The notes below the pieces were generated by a model. That model did not search any database. It saw only the letters and a program-made list of their open reading frames with translations, and was not told the origin of the DNA. Below, piece after piece: positions 15,282-23,281 of a stretch of DNA of 34,398 bases (position 1 is its first letter; the number at the start of each line of letters is the position of its first letter). The position numbers were made by a program, and so were the translations under genes. This DNA comes from a virus, in the IMG/VR virus record IMGVR_UViG_3300008450_000199, positions 1 to 34,398 of that record; one strand, given 5' to 3'.

Positions 15282-18160
15282 TGGCCCGCGAACTGGAAAT
15301 CGTCGTCACTGCTGAGGTCGCCGCCGCCGTTGCGCAGCTCAACAAGGTGTTGCAGGCGGTCACGTCGGTCGAGAAGGGGGCGTCGGACGCGGACAAGTCG
15401 GTCAGCGGGCTGGAAACCGCCATGAAGACGGGCGGCAGCTCGGCGGGCAAGCTCGACGGGGCACTCGGCGGGATAACGGGGCAGTTCGCCAAGCTGGCCG
15501 GACTCATCGGCGTCGGCGCGGTCGTCAGCAAGGGCTTCGACCTGCTGGTCGGAGGCATCAAGGCCGTCGGCGGCACGGCGCTCGAGATGAACGCGAACCT
15601 CGAGAAATCGACGCTCCAGTTCACGACGCTGATGGGCGACTCGGCCAAGGCCGAAGCGCATGTGCGCAGCCTGTTCGACTTCGCCAAGCGGACGCCGTTC
15701 GAGACGGGCCCGATCATCACGGCCAGCAAGCACCTCCAGCTGTTCGGCGGGGACGCGCTGAACACGGAGAAGAACCTGCAACTGCTGGGCGATGCGTCGG
15801 CGGCGTCGGGCGCGCAGTTCGAGGAGGTCGCCTTCTGGACGGGCCGCATGTATAGCAGCCTGCAGGCGGGCAAGCCCGTGGGCGAAGCCATGATGCGCCT
15901 CATGGAACTGGGCGTGGTCACGCCGCAGGCGCGCAACGGCATCGAGGCGCTCGCCGCCTCCGCAGGTGGCGGGACGAAAGCCTTCGAGCTGTTCCAGAAA
16001 TCGCTCGGCCAGTTCACCGGGGCCATGAACCTTCAGGCGAATACCTGGGGCGGCCTGACCAGCACCATCAGTGACGCGGTGCAGATTACCATTGCCGACG
16101 CGCTGGAGCCGTTCTTCGACCTGATGAAGACCGGGGCCGGGATTGTCGCGCAGGTGCTCGGCTCGGCGGGGCTGCAGAAGACCTTCGACCAGGTGGCCGC
16201 GAGCATCAAGGCCGCGCTCGGGCCGAACACCGCCGCGCAGGTCAAGACGCTGCTCCTCGGCTTCGTCTCGTTCGGCGATGGCGTCGTGCTGGTGGCCGAC
16301 ATCGCGAGCCGCGCGTTCTACGGGCTCAAGCTGGCGGTGCAGCTCGTGCTGCAAGGCATCGTCGAGTTCTTCAATGCGCAGGTGCAGATGACCGCCAACT
16401 TTATCGAGATGGCGGCGTCGGTGCCCGGTGTCGGCAGGGCATTCGAGGGCCTCAACCGCTCCCTGCAGGACCAAAAAGCGTTCATGCAGGGCGCGACCGA
16501 CGAGGCGCGTAAGCAGACCCTTGCGGCCTACGAGGGCGTCAAGGGGAACAGCGCTTTCGGCACGGCGCTCGACGGGAGCCGCAAGATTCTCGACACGCTG
16601 CGCGTGGAAATCTCGCGCGCCACGGTGACGCAGAACGACGCGACGGTTGCGGTCACGAAGACGGCCCGGGCGATGGACGACCTCTCGGCCAGCAGCGCGA
16701 CGAACGCGAAGGAAGTCGCCAAGCAGCAGAAGGAGTGGGCGAAGTTCGAGAAGGACCTATCGGCGTTCACCTCGCGCGAGGTCAAGCAGACGCCGCTGTC
16801 GAAGATTTTCGAGTTCTCGACCGACCCGATGATCAAGGCGCAGGACGAGCTGAACAAGTTCCAGAAATCCATTACGTCGTTTAGTGCCGCAGGCAGCAAG
16901 GCATGGACGACCTTCGCCGCGACCGTGGAGAAGGAAGCCGTCAGCACGCGGGCGTCGTTCACCGGGCTGGGCACCGCCTTCAAGGGCCTGCCGCAGACCA
17001 TCATCGGGGCGCTGCAGGGCGGCGGCAACGCGCTCAAGTCTGTCGGCGCGTCACTCGGGGCGGGGCTCGCCTCAGACCTCGCCAGCAACCTCGGGAGCAA
17101 GCTGCCGGGGCTGTTTGGCTCGGCGCTGTCGGCGGCAGCGGGGCCACTGGGCAGCATCGTGGGCTCGCTGGCCGGGTCGCTGGTGGGCAAGCTGTTCGGG
17201 CCATCGCAGCAGCAGCAGGTGACGGACCTGCGGAACAAGTTCCTCGAGGCGGGCGGCGGGCTCGAAGCGATGCGCACCCGCGCGGACGCGGCGGGCGTGT
17301 CGATGGACGGCCTGTTCAACGTGCGCCGTCCGCAGGATTTTGACGCGGCGGTGCGCGCCTTCAACCAGCAGCTGCAGGACAGCGAGACGCGCACCAACGA
17401 CACCCGCGCGGCGATGGAGAAGTGGGGCCTGACCATCGAGCAGATGGGGCCGAAGTTCGCCACGCAGGAAATCAACAGCAAGCTGTTGACGATTATCAAG
17501 GACATGGAACTGCTGACTTCCGCAGGGGCCGACTTCAACCTGGTGGCCGAGAAGATGGCCCCGGAAATCAACAAGCTCGTCACGTCCACGCGCATCGCGG
17601 GCGGAGAGGTGCCGCGCGAGATGGAGCCTATCTTGCGCAAGATGTTCGAGCTTGGGCTGCTGACCGACACGAATGGGGAGAAGCTCGAGGACTTCGGCGA
17701 CATCCCGTTTGCCACCAACCTCAACCAGCAGTTCGCCACGCTCGTCAAAAAGATGGACGACCTGCTGGATCGGCTGTTTGGCATGGAGGACTCGCTGAGC
17801 ACCTCCAGGAACGTCGCTGGTCAGATTGTGGATATCGTGCAGGACATCCAGCCGCCTTCGTGGATGGTCGATGGTGGGCCGCTCGGATTCGACCGTGGCG
17901 GCGTGGTCGGACGGGACTTCCGGCAGCCGTCACAGCGCGACGTCATCCCGGCGCTGCTGCGGCCTGGGGAGCTGGTGCTGACGCCGGAGCAGGCGCAGAA
18001 CGCCGCGCGCGGCGGGGGCTTGGGCGGGAGCCAGACCAGCGTGACGGTGTCGATTAACGTGGCGGGCTACCTCGACAGCCCGTCGGCGCGCACGGGGCTG
18101 GCCGAGGTGGTGCGCGATGAGCTGGCGAAGACGCTGCGTCGGACGGGGCGGGCGGCATGA
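15281..18160 (+). CDS. Tape measure protein, 959 aa
   Basis: ATG at 15281 overlaps the preceding stop. Residues 80-270 match the tape-measure N-terminal domain: ANLEKSTLQFTTLMGDSAKA, FDFAKRTPFETGPIITASKH, LLGDASAASG. The rest is long helices with hydrophobic stretches around residues 600-640 (glycine/serine/alanine-rich), typical of tape measures that later enter the host membrane. At about 0.15 nm per residue, a family rule of thumb, the tail would be near 140 nm. The C-terminus (QRDVIPALLRPGELVLTPEQ) is the common tail motif of phage tape measures. Confidence 0.93.
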   Translation: MARELEIVVTAEVAAAVAQLNKVLQAVTSVEKGASDADKSVSGLETAMKTGGSSAGKLDGALGGITGQFAKLAGLIGVGAVVSKGFDLLVGGIKAVGGTALEMNANLEKSTLQFTTLMGDSAKAEAHVRSLFDFAKRTPFETGPIITASKHLQLFGGDALNTEKNLQLLGDASAASGAQFEEVAFWTGRMYSSLQAGKPVGEAMMRLMELGVVTPQARNGIEALAASAGGGTKAFELFQKSLGQFTGAMNLQANTWGGLTSTISDAVQITIADALEPFFDLMKTGAGIVAQVLGSAGLQKTFDQVAASIKAALGPNTAAQVKTLLLGFVSFGDGVVLVADIASRAFYGLKLAVQLVLQGIVEFFNAQVQMTANFIEMAASVPGVGRAFEGLNRSLQDQKAFMQGATDEARKQTLAAYEGVKGNSAFGTALDGSRKILDTLRVEISRATVTQNDATVAVTKTARAMDDLSASSATNAKEVAKQQKEWAKFEKDLSAFTSREVKQTPLSKIFEFSTDPMIKAQDELNKFQKSITSFSAAGSKAWTTFAATVEKEAVSTRASFTGLGTAFKGLPQTIIGALQGGGNALKSVGASLGAGLASDLASNLGSKLPGLFGSALSAAAGPLGSIVGSLAGSLVGKLFGPSQQQQVTDLRNKFLEAGGGLEAMRTRADAAGVSMDGLFNVRRPQDFDAAVRAFNQQLQDSETRTNDTRAAMEKWGLTIEQMGPKFATQEINSKLLTIIKDMELLTSAGADFNLVAEKMAPEINKLVTSTRIAGGEVPREMEPILRKMFELGLLTDTNGEKLEDFGDIPFATNLNQQFATLVKKMDDLLDRLFGMEDSLSTSRNVAGQIVDIVQDIQPPSWMVDGGPLGFDRGGVVGRDFRQPSQRDVIPALLRPGELVLTPEQAQNAARGGGLGGSQTSVTVSINVAGYLDSPSARTGLAEVVRDELAKTLRRTGRAA

Positions 18161-19584
18161 GTTACGCCATCATCGGGTCGGCCACCGTCGGCAGCATGAC
18201 GCTCGGCGTCTACCCGCGCAAGTTCCGCATCACCGTCACCAGCTACGGCGCGCTGTTTGGCGGCTCGACACCGCCGCTCTATGCCTTCATCACCGACGTC
18301 ACGCCGTATGTGCAGAACGACTGGAACATCACGCAGCAGCTCGGCCAGCCGTCGCTGCTGACCTTCTCGATGCTCGGCGAGATTCCGCTGCAGGAGGGCC
18401 TCGGCGTCCGTGTCAGCTTGTCGGACATCAAGCCAGGGTTCCTGAACGAGGTGGCCAATGCCGACTTCGGGGAGCTGTTCTTTGCGGGCAACATGACCGA
18501 AGTGACCACGGAGGTCAACCACATCGGGCAGCGGCCCATGTATCGCGTGCAGGCGCAGGACTTGACATGGACGCTCAACCGATGGGGCGGCGTGCGGGGC
18601 ACCTACGGCAGCATCGGCTTCAACACGCTGGTGCGGCAGCTGCTGGAGACAAACGCCAGCGTCGATGGGTTTCGCGTCGGGTTCATCCCGCAATCGCTCG
18701 GCAACGCGCCGCGGTTTGTGTTCCAGAACGTTACGATGCTGGAAGCATTGCAGCAGATTGCAGACGCCGCTGGGGCCTATCTGAGCGTCACGCCAGACCG
18801 GCGCGTGAACCTGTTCCAAGACGCCGCGCATGTGACCACGGCAGACAGCATCACCAACACGTCGCGGAACGCCTACAACCTGCGCGCCTATCGTGACCTG
18901 ACAAACGTCGTGACGCAGGTCAACCTGTTCGGACGGTCCACGCAGTCGGTGGAGCCGTCGCTGACGACCTTCTCGGCCATTCCCGTCGCCGACGGGTCGG
19001 TGTTCTCGCCGATTGCCAACCCGCGCATTCTCATCGACAACGAGCAACTGGCGACCGTCGGGTCGATTGCGTGGCAACCGCCGAGCATCCCGACGGCAGA
19101 CGCGGTGCTGTATCTGAGCGCGGGCGTGGTGCCGAGTTCGGCGTTCAGCGCCGTGGTGCCGGTGCAGCATGTCGCGGCCCGCACGATTGCGGCCAACAGC
19201 ATCGTGCAGCAGATGACCGAGGTCAGCAACGAGCGCGTTTACAGCGAGGACAACACCGAGCTGACCAACATCGAACTGGAAGCACGGGCCGACCTGCTGA
19301 TTGCACGGCTCAGTGAGGGCTACCGGCAAATCACATTCAGCGCCGACGATGAGCGCCACAACCTGGGGCGACAGCTGGAGGTTGGGCAGCGCGTGGCGAT
19401 TGCGATCACCTCGCCGGTCGCCATCAGCCAGAACCAGACGCTCATGGTGCAGGAGGTGCGCGTCGAGCAGGCTGGCACGACGGCCAATAGCACCGTAGAC
19501 ATTCGCCGCACGGCACGGCTGGGGCTCCAGCTCCGCACACAAACGCTTGACCAGACACTGGCAGGCACACGCACGACGAGGTAA
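18157..19584 (+). CDS. Tail hub / distal tail-associated protein, 475 aa
   Basis: ATG at 18157 overlaps the tape-measure stop. Sequence segments ITDVTPYVQNDWNITQQLGQ, then MYRVQAQDLTWTLNRWGG, FNTLVRQLLETN and NVTMLEALQQIADAAGAYLS resemble baseplate hub (gp27/Tal-like) proteins that cap the tube below the tape measure. The long C-terminal part alternates strands (ADDERHNLGRQLEVGQRVAI). The position right after the tape measure supports this. No lytic transglycosylase or peptidase motif was found. Whether distal tail and hub functions are combined here is unknown; no separate distal tail gene is present. Confidence 0.72.
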   Translation: MSYAIIGSATVGSMTLGVYPRKFRITVTSYGALFGGSTPPLYAFITDVTPYVQNDWNITQQLGQPSLLTFSMLGEIPLQEGLGVRVSLSDIKPGFLNEVANADFGELFFAGNMTEVTTEVNHIGQRPMYRVQAQDLTWTLNRWGGVRGTYGSIGFNTLVRQLLETNASVDGFRVGFIPQSLGNAPRFVFQNVTMLEALQQIADAAGAYLSVTPDRRVNLFQDAAHVTTADSITNTSRNAYNLRAYRDLTNVVTQVNLFGRSTQSVEPSLTTFSAIPVADGSVFSPIANPRILIDNEQLATVGSIAWQPPSIPTADAVLYLSAGVVPSSAFSAVVPVQHVAARTIAANSIVQQMTEVSNERVYSEDNTELTNIELEARADLLIARLSEGYRQITFSADDERHNLGRQLEVGQRVAIAITSPVAISQNQTLMVQEVRVEQAGTTANSTVDIRRTARLGLQLRTQTLDQTLAGTRTTR

Positions 19585-19586
19585 GT

Positions 19587-20648
19587 ATGGCCGCATCGAC
19601 CATCACACGCAGCGCGCTGACCAACGGCACGACGCCGTGGAGCGCCACCACGATTAACAGCGCCGTCTACGACAAGATTGACGAGCTGTTCGGCGGTGCG
19701 GGCACCTACGCCACGCTCGAGCTCGGCGGGGCGTTGAAAATCAACGGCGCGCTGACGCAGCTGTCGAACGACGGCGGGGCGCTGGGCACGTCGTCGCTCG
19801 GGTGGAGTGACCTGTTCCTCGCGTCAGGCGCGGTCATCAACTTCAACAACGGCGACGTCACGCTGACGCACAGCACGAACACGTTGACCTTCGCCGGGGC
19901 CAGCAGCGGCTATGTGTTCGACGATCATCTGAAGTTCACCGTAGGCAAGTATCTGGATTGGGGAACCACGGTCGGCTCGTTTGGGGGCCGCTTCGGGCGC
20001 TATATCACCGGGTCGTTCCTGATCGGCGTTCCCGGCACCTCGGCCTCAGAATCCTTTCTTGTCGTGGATTCTGCTGGTGCCACCATTGCGGAGTTTCGCG
20101 GGAACAAGCTTGCATCCTTTGGCGGCAACATCGCCATCGGCAAAGGCGCTCGTTTTTACCTCGACGGCACGGCGGGGACGGGCAATACCTACCTTGAAGA
20201 GTACAGCGATGACGAAATCAGACTGACGATTGGCGGATCGGCGCACTCCGCATGGAACGCGACCGGTCAGTATATCTATTACAACCCGCCGACGACCGCA
20301 TCAGCAGCAAACGCCTACATCGCGCAGGCCGACTACATCAGGCGGTCTACATCCTCCATCCGCTACAAGCACGACATCGCCACGCTCGACGGCTCCGACG
20401 CGCTGGCGGCAGTCATGGCCATGCGTCCGGTGACGTATCGCGGCAAGACGGACGCGGATCAGCGGCGGTTTGTCGGCTTCATCGCGGAAGAAGTGCAGCA
20501 GTGGGCGCCGCTGCTCTGCACCTACGACGACGGCGGGGAGAGCGGCACGCCCAACTACGTCACCTATGACCGCGTGACAGCCTATCTGGTGGCCGTAGTG
20601 CAGCAGCAGCAGAGCGAGATCAGCGCGCTGAAGGCGCGCATTGACTGA
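19587..20648 (+). CDS. Tail fibre or spike with C-terminal S74 chaperone domain, 353 aa
   Basis: ATG at 19587. The body is beta-rich with short repeats of the type ALGTSSLGWSDLFLASGAVI and INFNNGDVTLTHSTNTLTF, as in trimeric fibres. Residues 250-353 form an intramolecular chaperone (peptidase S74): STSSIRYKHDIATLDGSDAL with the Ser-Lys site, then MRPVTYRGKTDADQRRFVGF, IAEEV and a terminal coiled coil. This domain trimerises the fibre and then cuts itself off. Residues 105-250 have a lower GC content than the ends, suggesting recombination of receptor-binding modules. It is the only obvious receptor-binding candidate. Confidence 0.88.
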   Translation: MAASTITRSALTNGTTPWSATTINSAVYDKIDELFGGAGTYATLELGGALKINGALTQLSNDGGALGTSSLGWSDLFLASGAVINFNNGDVTLTHSTNTLTFAGASSGYVFDDHLKFTVGKYLDWGTTVGSFGGRFGRYITGSFLIGVPGTSASESFLVVDSAGATIAEFRGNKLASFGGNIAIGKGARFYLDGTAGTGNTYLEEYSDDEIRLTIGGSAHSAWNATGQYIYYNPPTTASAANAYIAQADYIRRSTSSIRYKHDIATLDGSDALAAVMAMRPVTYRGKTDADQRRFVGFIAEEVQQWAPLLCTYDDGGESGTPNYVTYDRVTAYLVAVVQQQQSEISALKARID

Positions 20649-20658
20649 GGAGACAGAC

Positions 20659-20943
20659 ATGGCGATTACGGGCAACTGGATCACGGCATACATCGCGGTC
20701 ACACCAGACGGGGCCATTCACTTTCAGGCAGGCGTCGATCTGGTCGATGACGCGCTCGGGCAGGTGGGCCATCGCGCCCTGACCGCGCCACCCGAGGCGG
20801 CGGCGCAGTTCGCGGCCACGCTGCGGCCGTTCATGGAGGCGCTCTTGCCGCAGATGTCGGCGTTCGCCGGGATGCCGGTGACGCTGCCCACGCCCCCCAC
20901 ATCTGACACCGCCACGGTCGCGCCCGTGACTGACTCCAACTGA
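20659..20943 (+). CDS. Small protein after the tail fibre, 94 aa
   Basis: ATG at 20659 is preceded by GAGGAGACAG. The N-terminal half has strands (AITGNWITAYIAVTPDGAIHF), and the middle has a helix (PPEAAAQFAATLRPFMEALLP). The end is a low-complexity threonine/proline/valine tail. Possible chaperone or accessory of the fibre, or first gene of the lysis cassette. Family not recognised. Confidence 0.72.
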   Translation: MAITGNWITAYIAVTPDGAIHFQAGVDLVDDALGQVGHRALTAPPEAAAQFAATLRPFMEALLPQMSAFAGMPVTLPTPPTSDTATVAPVTDSN

Positions 20944-20964
20944 CACAAAACGACAGGAGAGGAC

Positions 20965-21186
20965 ATGACGAAAGAAACCTACTGGAAACTCAAGGCCGCC
21001 GTGCTGCAACATGAAGCCGCCATGCTCAAGCTGCAGCAGCTGGCGGGACAGGCCACCGCCGCCAAGGACGCCGCCCTGCGTGAGGCAGGACTCGACCCGG
21101 CGGTCGTGTATGTCATGGACGACACCACCTGCACCGTCACGGTGCGGCGCGAGACGGCGCAGGATGCGCCTGCCGCGACTTCGTAG
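20965..21186 (+). CDS. Small coiled-coil protein, 73 aa
   Basis: ATG at 20965 has an AGGAGAGGAC site. Residues 3-40 form a helix (YWKLKAAVLQHEAAMLKLQQ), then two strands (VVYVMDDTTCTVTVRRE). No membrane segment is seen, so it is not a holin by itself. It sits between the fibre and lysis genes and may assist either. Unknown family. Confidence 0.7.
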   Translation: MTKETYWKLKAAVLQHEAAMLKLQQLAGQATAAKDAALREAGLDPAVVYVMDDTTCTVTVRRETAQDAPAATS

Positions 21187-21196
21187 GAGATGCGCG

Positions 21197-21400
21197 ATGC
21201 TCACGGAAGCCACTGTTGTGCTGGGACTGTCTGCCGTCGCGGGCATCGCGTGGCTCGTGCGCATCGAGGGCAAAGTGCTGACCAACGAGCGCGAGCTGTC
21301 GCGCATTGCCACCGAAGGCGAGCGCAAGTTGATGCAGATTGGCGACGACATCAAGTATCTCCGTGACCGCATCGACCGGGTGCTGGAGACGCGGGTGTGA
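21197..21400 (+). CDS. Holin-like protein with one membrane helix and coiled coil, 67 aa
   Basis: ATG at 21197 follows TAGGAGATG. Residues 3-21 (TEATVVLGLSAVAGIAWLV) form one membrane helix near the N-terminus, followed by a charged coiled coil (TEGERKLMQIGDDIKYLRDR). It overlaps the muramidase gene by 4 nt. This layout recalls lysis accessory or holin-type proteins that deliver the endolysin to the wall, but one-helix topology plus coiled coil is also seen in XhlA-like proteins. Context makes a lysis role likely. Confidence 0.65.
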   Translation: MLTEATVVLGLSAVAGIAWLVRIEGKVLTNERELSRIATEGERKLMQIGDDIKYLRDRIDRVLETRV

Positions 21401-21894
21401 GCATCGACGCCCTGATTGACGACATCCTGGTCCGCGAGGGCGGGTTCGTCGATCATCCGGCAGACCGGGGCGGGCCGACCCACTACGGCATCACGCAGGC
21501 GACTCTGAGCCGCTGGCGCCAGCAGCCCGTGAGCGTGCAGGACGTGCAGGCGCTGACGCTGGAGGAAGCCCGCGCCATCTACCGGCACGACTACATCGAG
21601 CGCCCCGGCTTCCTGCGCATTCCCGATGAGCGGCTGCGTGCGCTTTTGGTGGACTGGGGCGTGCACAGTGGGCCGCAGACGGCCATCAGGGCCTTGCAGC
21701 GGGTGCTCGGCGTGCGGCAGGCGGGCGTGCTCGGGCCGCAGACGCTGGCGGCGCTGGAGACACGACCTGCGGCTGACGTCTATGCGTCGGTGCTGCGCTG
21801 GCGCGGCTTGTGGATGGCCGACATCCTCCAGCGCGACTCGAAGCAGCGCGCCTTTGCCGCCGGATGGCTGCGGCGGCTGATGGAGTTCGTGTGA
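21397..21894 (+). CDS. Endolysin, GH108 N-acetylmuramidase with PG-binding domain, 165 aa
   Basis: GTG start at 21397, overlapping the holin-like gene. The N-terminal domain has DDILVREGGFVDHPADRGGP with the catalytic glutamate of the EGG motif, then THYGITQATL, as in glycoside hydrolase family 108. The C-terminal third (LLVDWGVHSGPQTAIRALQR, then GVLGPQTLAAL) is the peptidoglycan-binding type 3 region usual for this enzyme. It cleaves the MurNAc-GlcNAc bond. No signal peptide is seen, so release depends on a holin. Length of 165 aa is normal, and this enzyme type points to a Gram-negative host. Confidence 0.92.
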   Translation: MSIDALIDDILVREGGFVDHPADRGGPTHYGITQATLSRWRQQPVSVQDVQALTLEEARAIYRHDYIERPGFLRIPDERLRALLVDWGVHSGPQTAIRALQRVLGVRQAGVLGPQTLAALETRPAADVYASVLRWRGLWMADILQRDSKQRAFAAGWLRRLMEFV

Positions 21895-22082
21895 CGCCGC
21901 CAGTCACGCGCACCTACGGCGGGGATGGCATTGAGCCGCAGCGCGTCGAAGTGACCGTGCCCGTGTCGCTGCACGATCACCCGCAGACGGGCCGTCCGCA
22001 CCACACCGCCGCACTGGTCGTCACCGCCGACAAGACGACGGGCGACATCACCGCCCGTATCACGACATGGAGACCTCGATGA
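21891..22082 (+). CDS. Small beta-rich protein, 63 aa
   Basis: GTG at 21891 overlaps the endolysin stop, and the stop overlaps the next ATG. The sequence is beta-strand-like (QRVEVTVPVSLHDHPQTGRP, then HTAALVVTADKTTGDITARI) with several histidines. Unknown function; tight coupling in the lysis cassette suggests a lysis or virion accessory role. The start is chosen because it keeps a normal overlap. Confidence 0.6.
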   Translation: MTPPVTRTYGGDGIEPQRVEVTVPVSLHDHPQTGRPHHTAALVVTADKTTGDITARITTWRPR

Positions 22083-22651
22083 GCGTGGATAGCCTGATTC
22101 AGACCGTGCGCATTGTGCGGACCAAGTTCGGCCCGCTGATGACGGATGACGAGTGCGGCCTGCTGTGCAACGAGGTGGCGTGGCGACACCGCGAGGCCGG
22201 GTGGGGCCTGTCCCGCAAGCCGAACGGCAAGAACACCAGGCTCCCCAACGGCGAGCCGATTGCGCACGACATCCTGCACCACCGGCCTACGAACAGCCTG
22301 TTCGACATTCTCGGAGCTGCTGGCGCGGACTCGCTGCCGCAGTGGTCAGACGTCGGGCCGCCGCAGTCTCCAGACCGGACGTGGCTGCCTCCGCTTGACC
22401 CGGCCTCGTTCGGGTCGCCGACGCAGCCAGTCGGGCCGCCGCCGTCAGGGCCGACACTGGCCCAACTGGCCGAGAAGCTGGACGCGCTGACCGCGCTGGT
22501 CGAGGGCCTGCCGCTGCTGGCGCACAACTCGCGCATCACCGCCGAGGGCGTGCAGCGCATGGAAGCGGCGCTTGTGACCGGCGTCCCGCTGCGGCTCCGT
22601 GCGAAGCTCATCGGCGAGGTCACGGGGACGGTCGGAGGGCCGACGCGGTGA
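22079..22651 (+). CDS. Phage protein with conserved N-terminal domain and coiled C-terminus, 190 aa
   Basis: I chose the ATG at 22079 because GGAGACC lies just before it; ATG 22067 is in the same frame. The first 85 residues (DDECGLLCNEVAWRHREAGW, then NGKNTRLPNGEPIAHDILHH) resemble a domain found in many phages near lysis or tail genes, with no known function. A proline-rich linker follows, then a helix (AQLAEKLDALTALVEGLPLL) that may form a coiled coil. It contains two cysteines in the CGLLC spacing. Role unknown; possibly virion-attached. Confidence 0.72.
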   Translation: MSVDSLIQTVRIVRTKFGPLMTDDECGLLCNEVAWRHREAGWGLSRKPNGKNTRLPNGEPIAHDILHHRPTNSLFDILGAAGADSLPQWSDVGPPQSPDRTWLPPLDPASFGSPTQPVGPPPSGPTLAQLAEKLDALTALVEGLPLLAHNSRITAEGVQRMEAALVTGVPLRLRAKLIGEVTGTVGGPTR

Positions 22652-22959
22652 CGGTGCCGCCGTCAGATGTCAGCTACTGGCAGCGGGTCAAGGACTACGC
22701 GCGCCAGCTCGGCGGCGATGGCTGCTCCGGGCCCACGCTTCAGATTCATCGGTCGTGCTGCGATGAGCACGACATCCACTACCGGACAGGCCGACGGCTC
22801 GACGGTAGCCCCATCACGCGCGGCGAGGCCGATGCCGAGTTCCGGCGCTGTATGCAGGAGCGGTCGCCGGGGGGCCGCTGGCATCCGCTGCCGTGGTGGC
22901 GATGGGCAGCAGTGCGCGTCGCCGGGTGGCTACACTGGAAGGGAGAGACGTATGAGTGA
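22648..22959 (+). CDS. Phospholipase A2-like protein, 103 aa
   Basis: GTG at 22648 with a GGAGGG site. Residues 22-60 show the phospholipase A2 pattern: GGDGCSGPT for the calcium loop, then SCCDEHDIHY at 36-45, matching CCxxHDxxY with the catalytic His-Asp pair H41-D42, and a later EADAEFRRCM helix. The enzyme would hydrolyse the sn-2 acyl bond of phospholipids. A tryptophan-rich amphipathic C-terminus (WHPLPWWRWAAVRVAGWLHW) could insert into membranes. Next to the endolysin, it may weaken the inner or outer membrane for lysis, or act in entry if packed. Activity cannot be proven by sequence. Confidence 0.72.
   Translation: MTVPPSDVSYWQRVKDYARQLGGDGCSGPTLQIHRSCCDEHDIHYRTGRRLDGSPITRGEADAEFRRCMQERSPGGRWHPLPWWRWAAVRVAGWLHWKGETYE
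22931..22936 (+). promoter_or_regulatory. Possible -10 promoter element (TACACT)
   Basis: GGTGGCTACACTGG precedes the ATG of the 49-aa gene at 22952 by 15 nt, with the same layout as the element at 902-910. No convincing -35 is seen. Confidence 0.3.
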
Positions 22960-23101
22960 GCAGACGAAATGGAAACCGCTCGGCGATGCCGCGGGGCGGC
23001 TTGACGCGGAGAAGGTGCAGCAGGTTGTGACGTGGGCCAAGCGCCTCGTGGGCTGGTGGAGGAAGCTGCGTGGTGTGCCCGTGCGGCCAGACGGTCAGTA
23101 A
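22952..23101 (+). CDS. Small helical amphipathic protein, 49 aa
   Basis: ATG at 22952 with GGGAGAG just upstream. The product (MSEQTKWKPLGDAAG, then VTWAKRLVGWWRKLRG) is a short N-terminal coil followed by a tryptophan- and arginine-rich amphipathic helix that would lie on membranes. The first 17 nt match the start of the mini-SSB-like gene at 27627. It overlaps the tiny gene at 23073. A role in lysis is possible but unproven. Confidence 0.58.
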   Translation: MSEQTKWKPLGDAAGRLDAEKVQQVVTWAKRLVGWWRKLRGVPVRPDGQ

Positions 23102-23174
23102 GCACCCGGGCTACGCGCGCTGCGCGTGCGGGCGCTGGTATGTCATTCTCGGAGGGGACACATGGACTGGATGA
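23073..23174 (+). CDS. Tiny zinc-ribbon protein, 33 aa, out of frame within neighbours
   Basis: GTG at 23073 has GGAGGA at 23058-23063, 9 nt upstream. The sequence VCPCG...CACGRWYV has two CxC(G) pairs spaced 15 residues apart and ends at TGA 23172-23174. The pairs could bind one zinc ion in a minimal ribbon. It overlaps the end of the 49-aa gene and the start of the next membrane protein in other frames. The good ribosome binding site and paired cysteines support it; short length keeps certainty moderate. Confidence 0.5.
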   Translation: MCPCGQTVSKHPGYARCACGRWYVILGGDTWTG

Positions 23175-23281
23175 TGCTGGCGGGCGTCGTCGGCGGGCTG
23201 GTGGTGCTGGCCCTGTATCTCGTGCTGCTGGCGGCGTCCATCCTGTGGATGGGCGATGACGACGGCACGGGGGACTGGTAG
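23162..23281 (+). CDS. Single-span membrane protein, 39 aa (holin-like)
   Basis: ATG at 23162 follows GGAGGGGACAC. Residues 3-30 (WMMLAGVVGGLVVLALYLVL, then LAASILWM) form one strong membrane helix, and the tail is acidic (GDDDGTGDW). Small size and lysis context suggest a holin, antiholin or pinholin-like protein. Its stop overlaps the start of the metallophosphoesterase gene (TAGTG). Confidence 0.62.
   Translation: MDWMMLAGVVGGLVVLALYLVLLAASILWMGDDDGTGDW

Noticed and set aside
18548-18580. TTGACA promoter inside the tail hub gene
   Set aside because: No -10 element at 16-18 nt and no gene starts downstream.
19587-20648. Diversity-generating retroelement target in the tail fibre
   Set aside because: No reverse transcriptase gene or template repeat was found in the genome.
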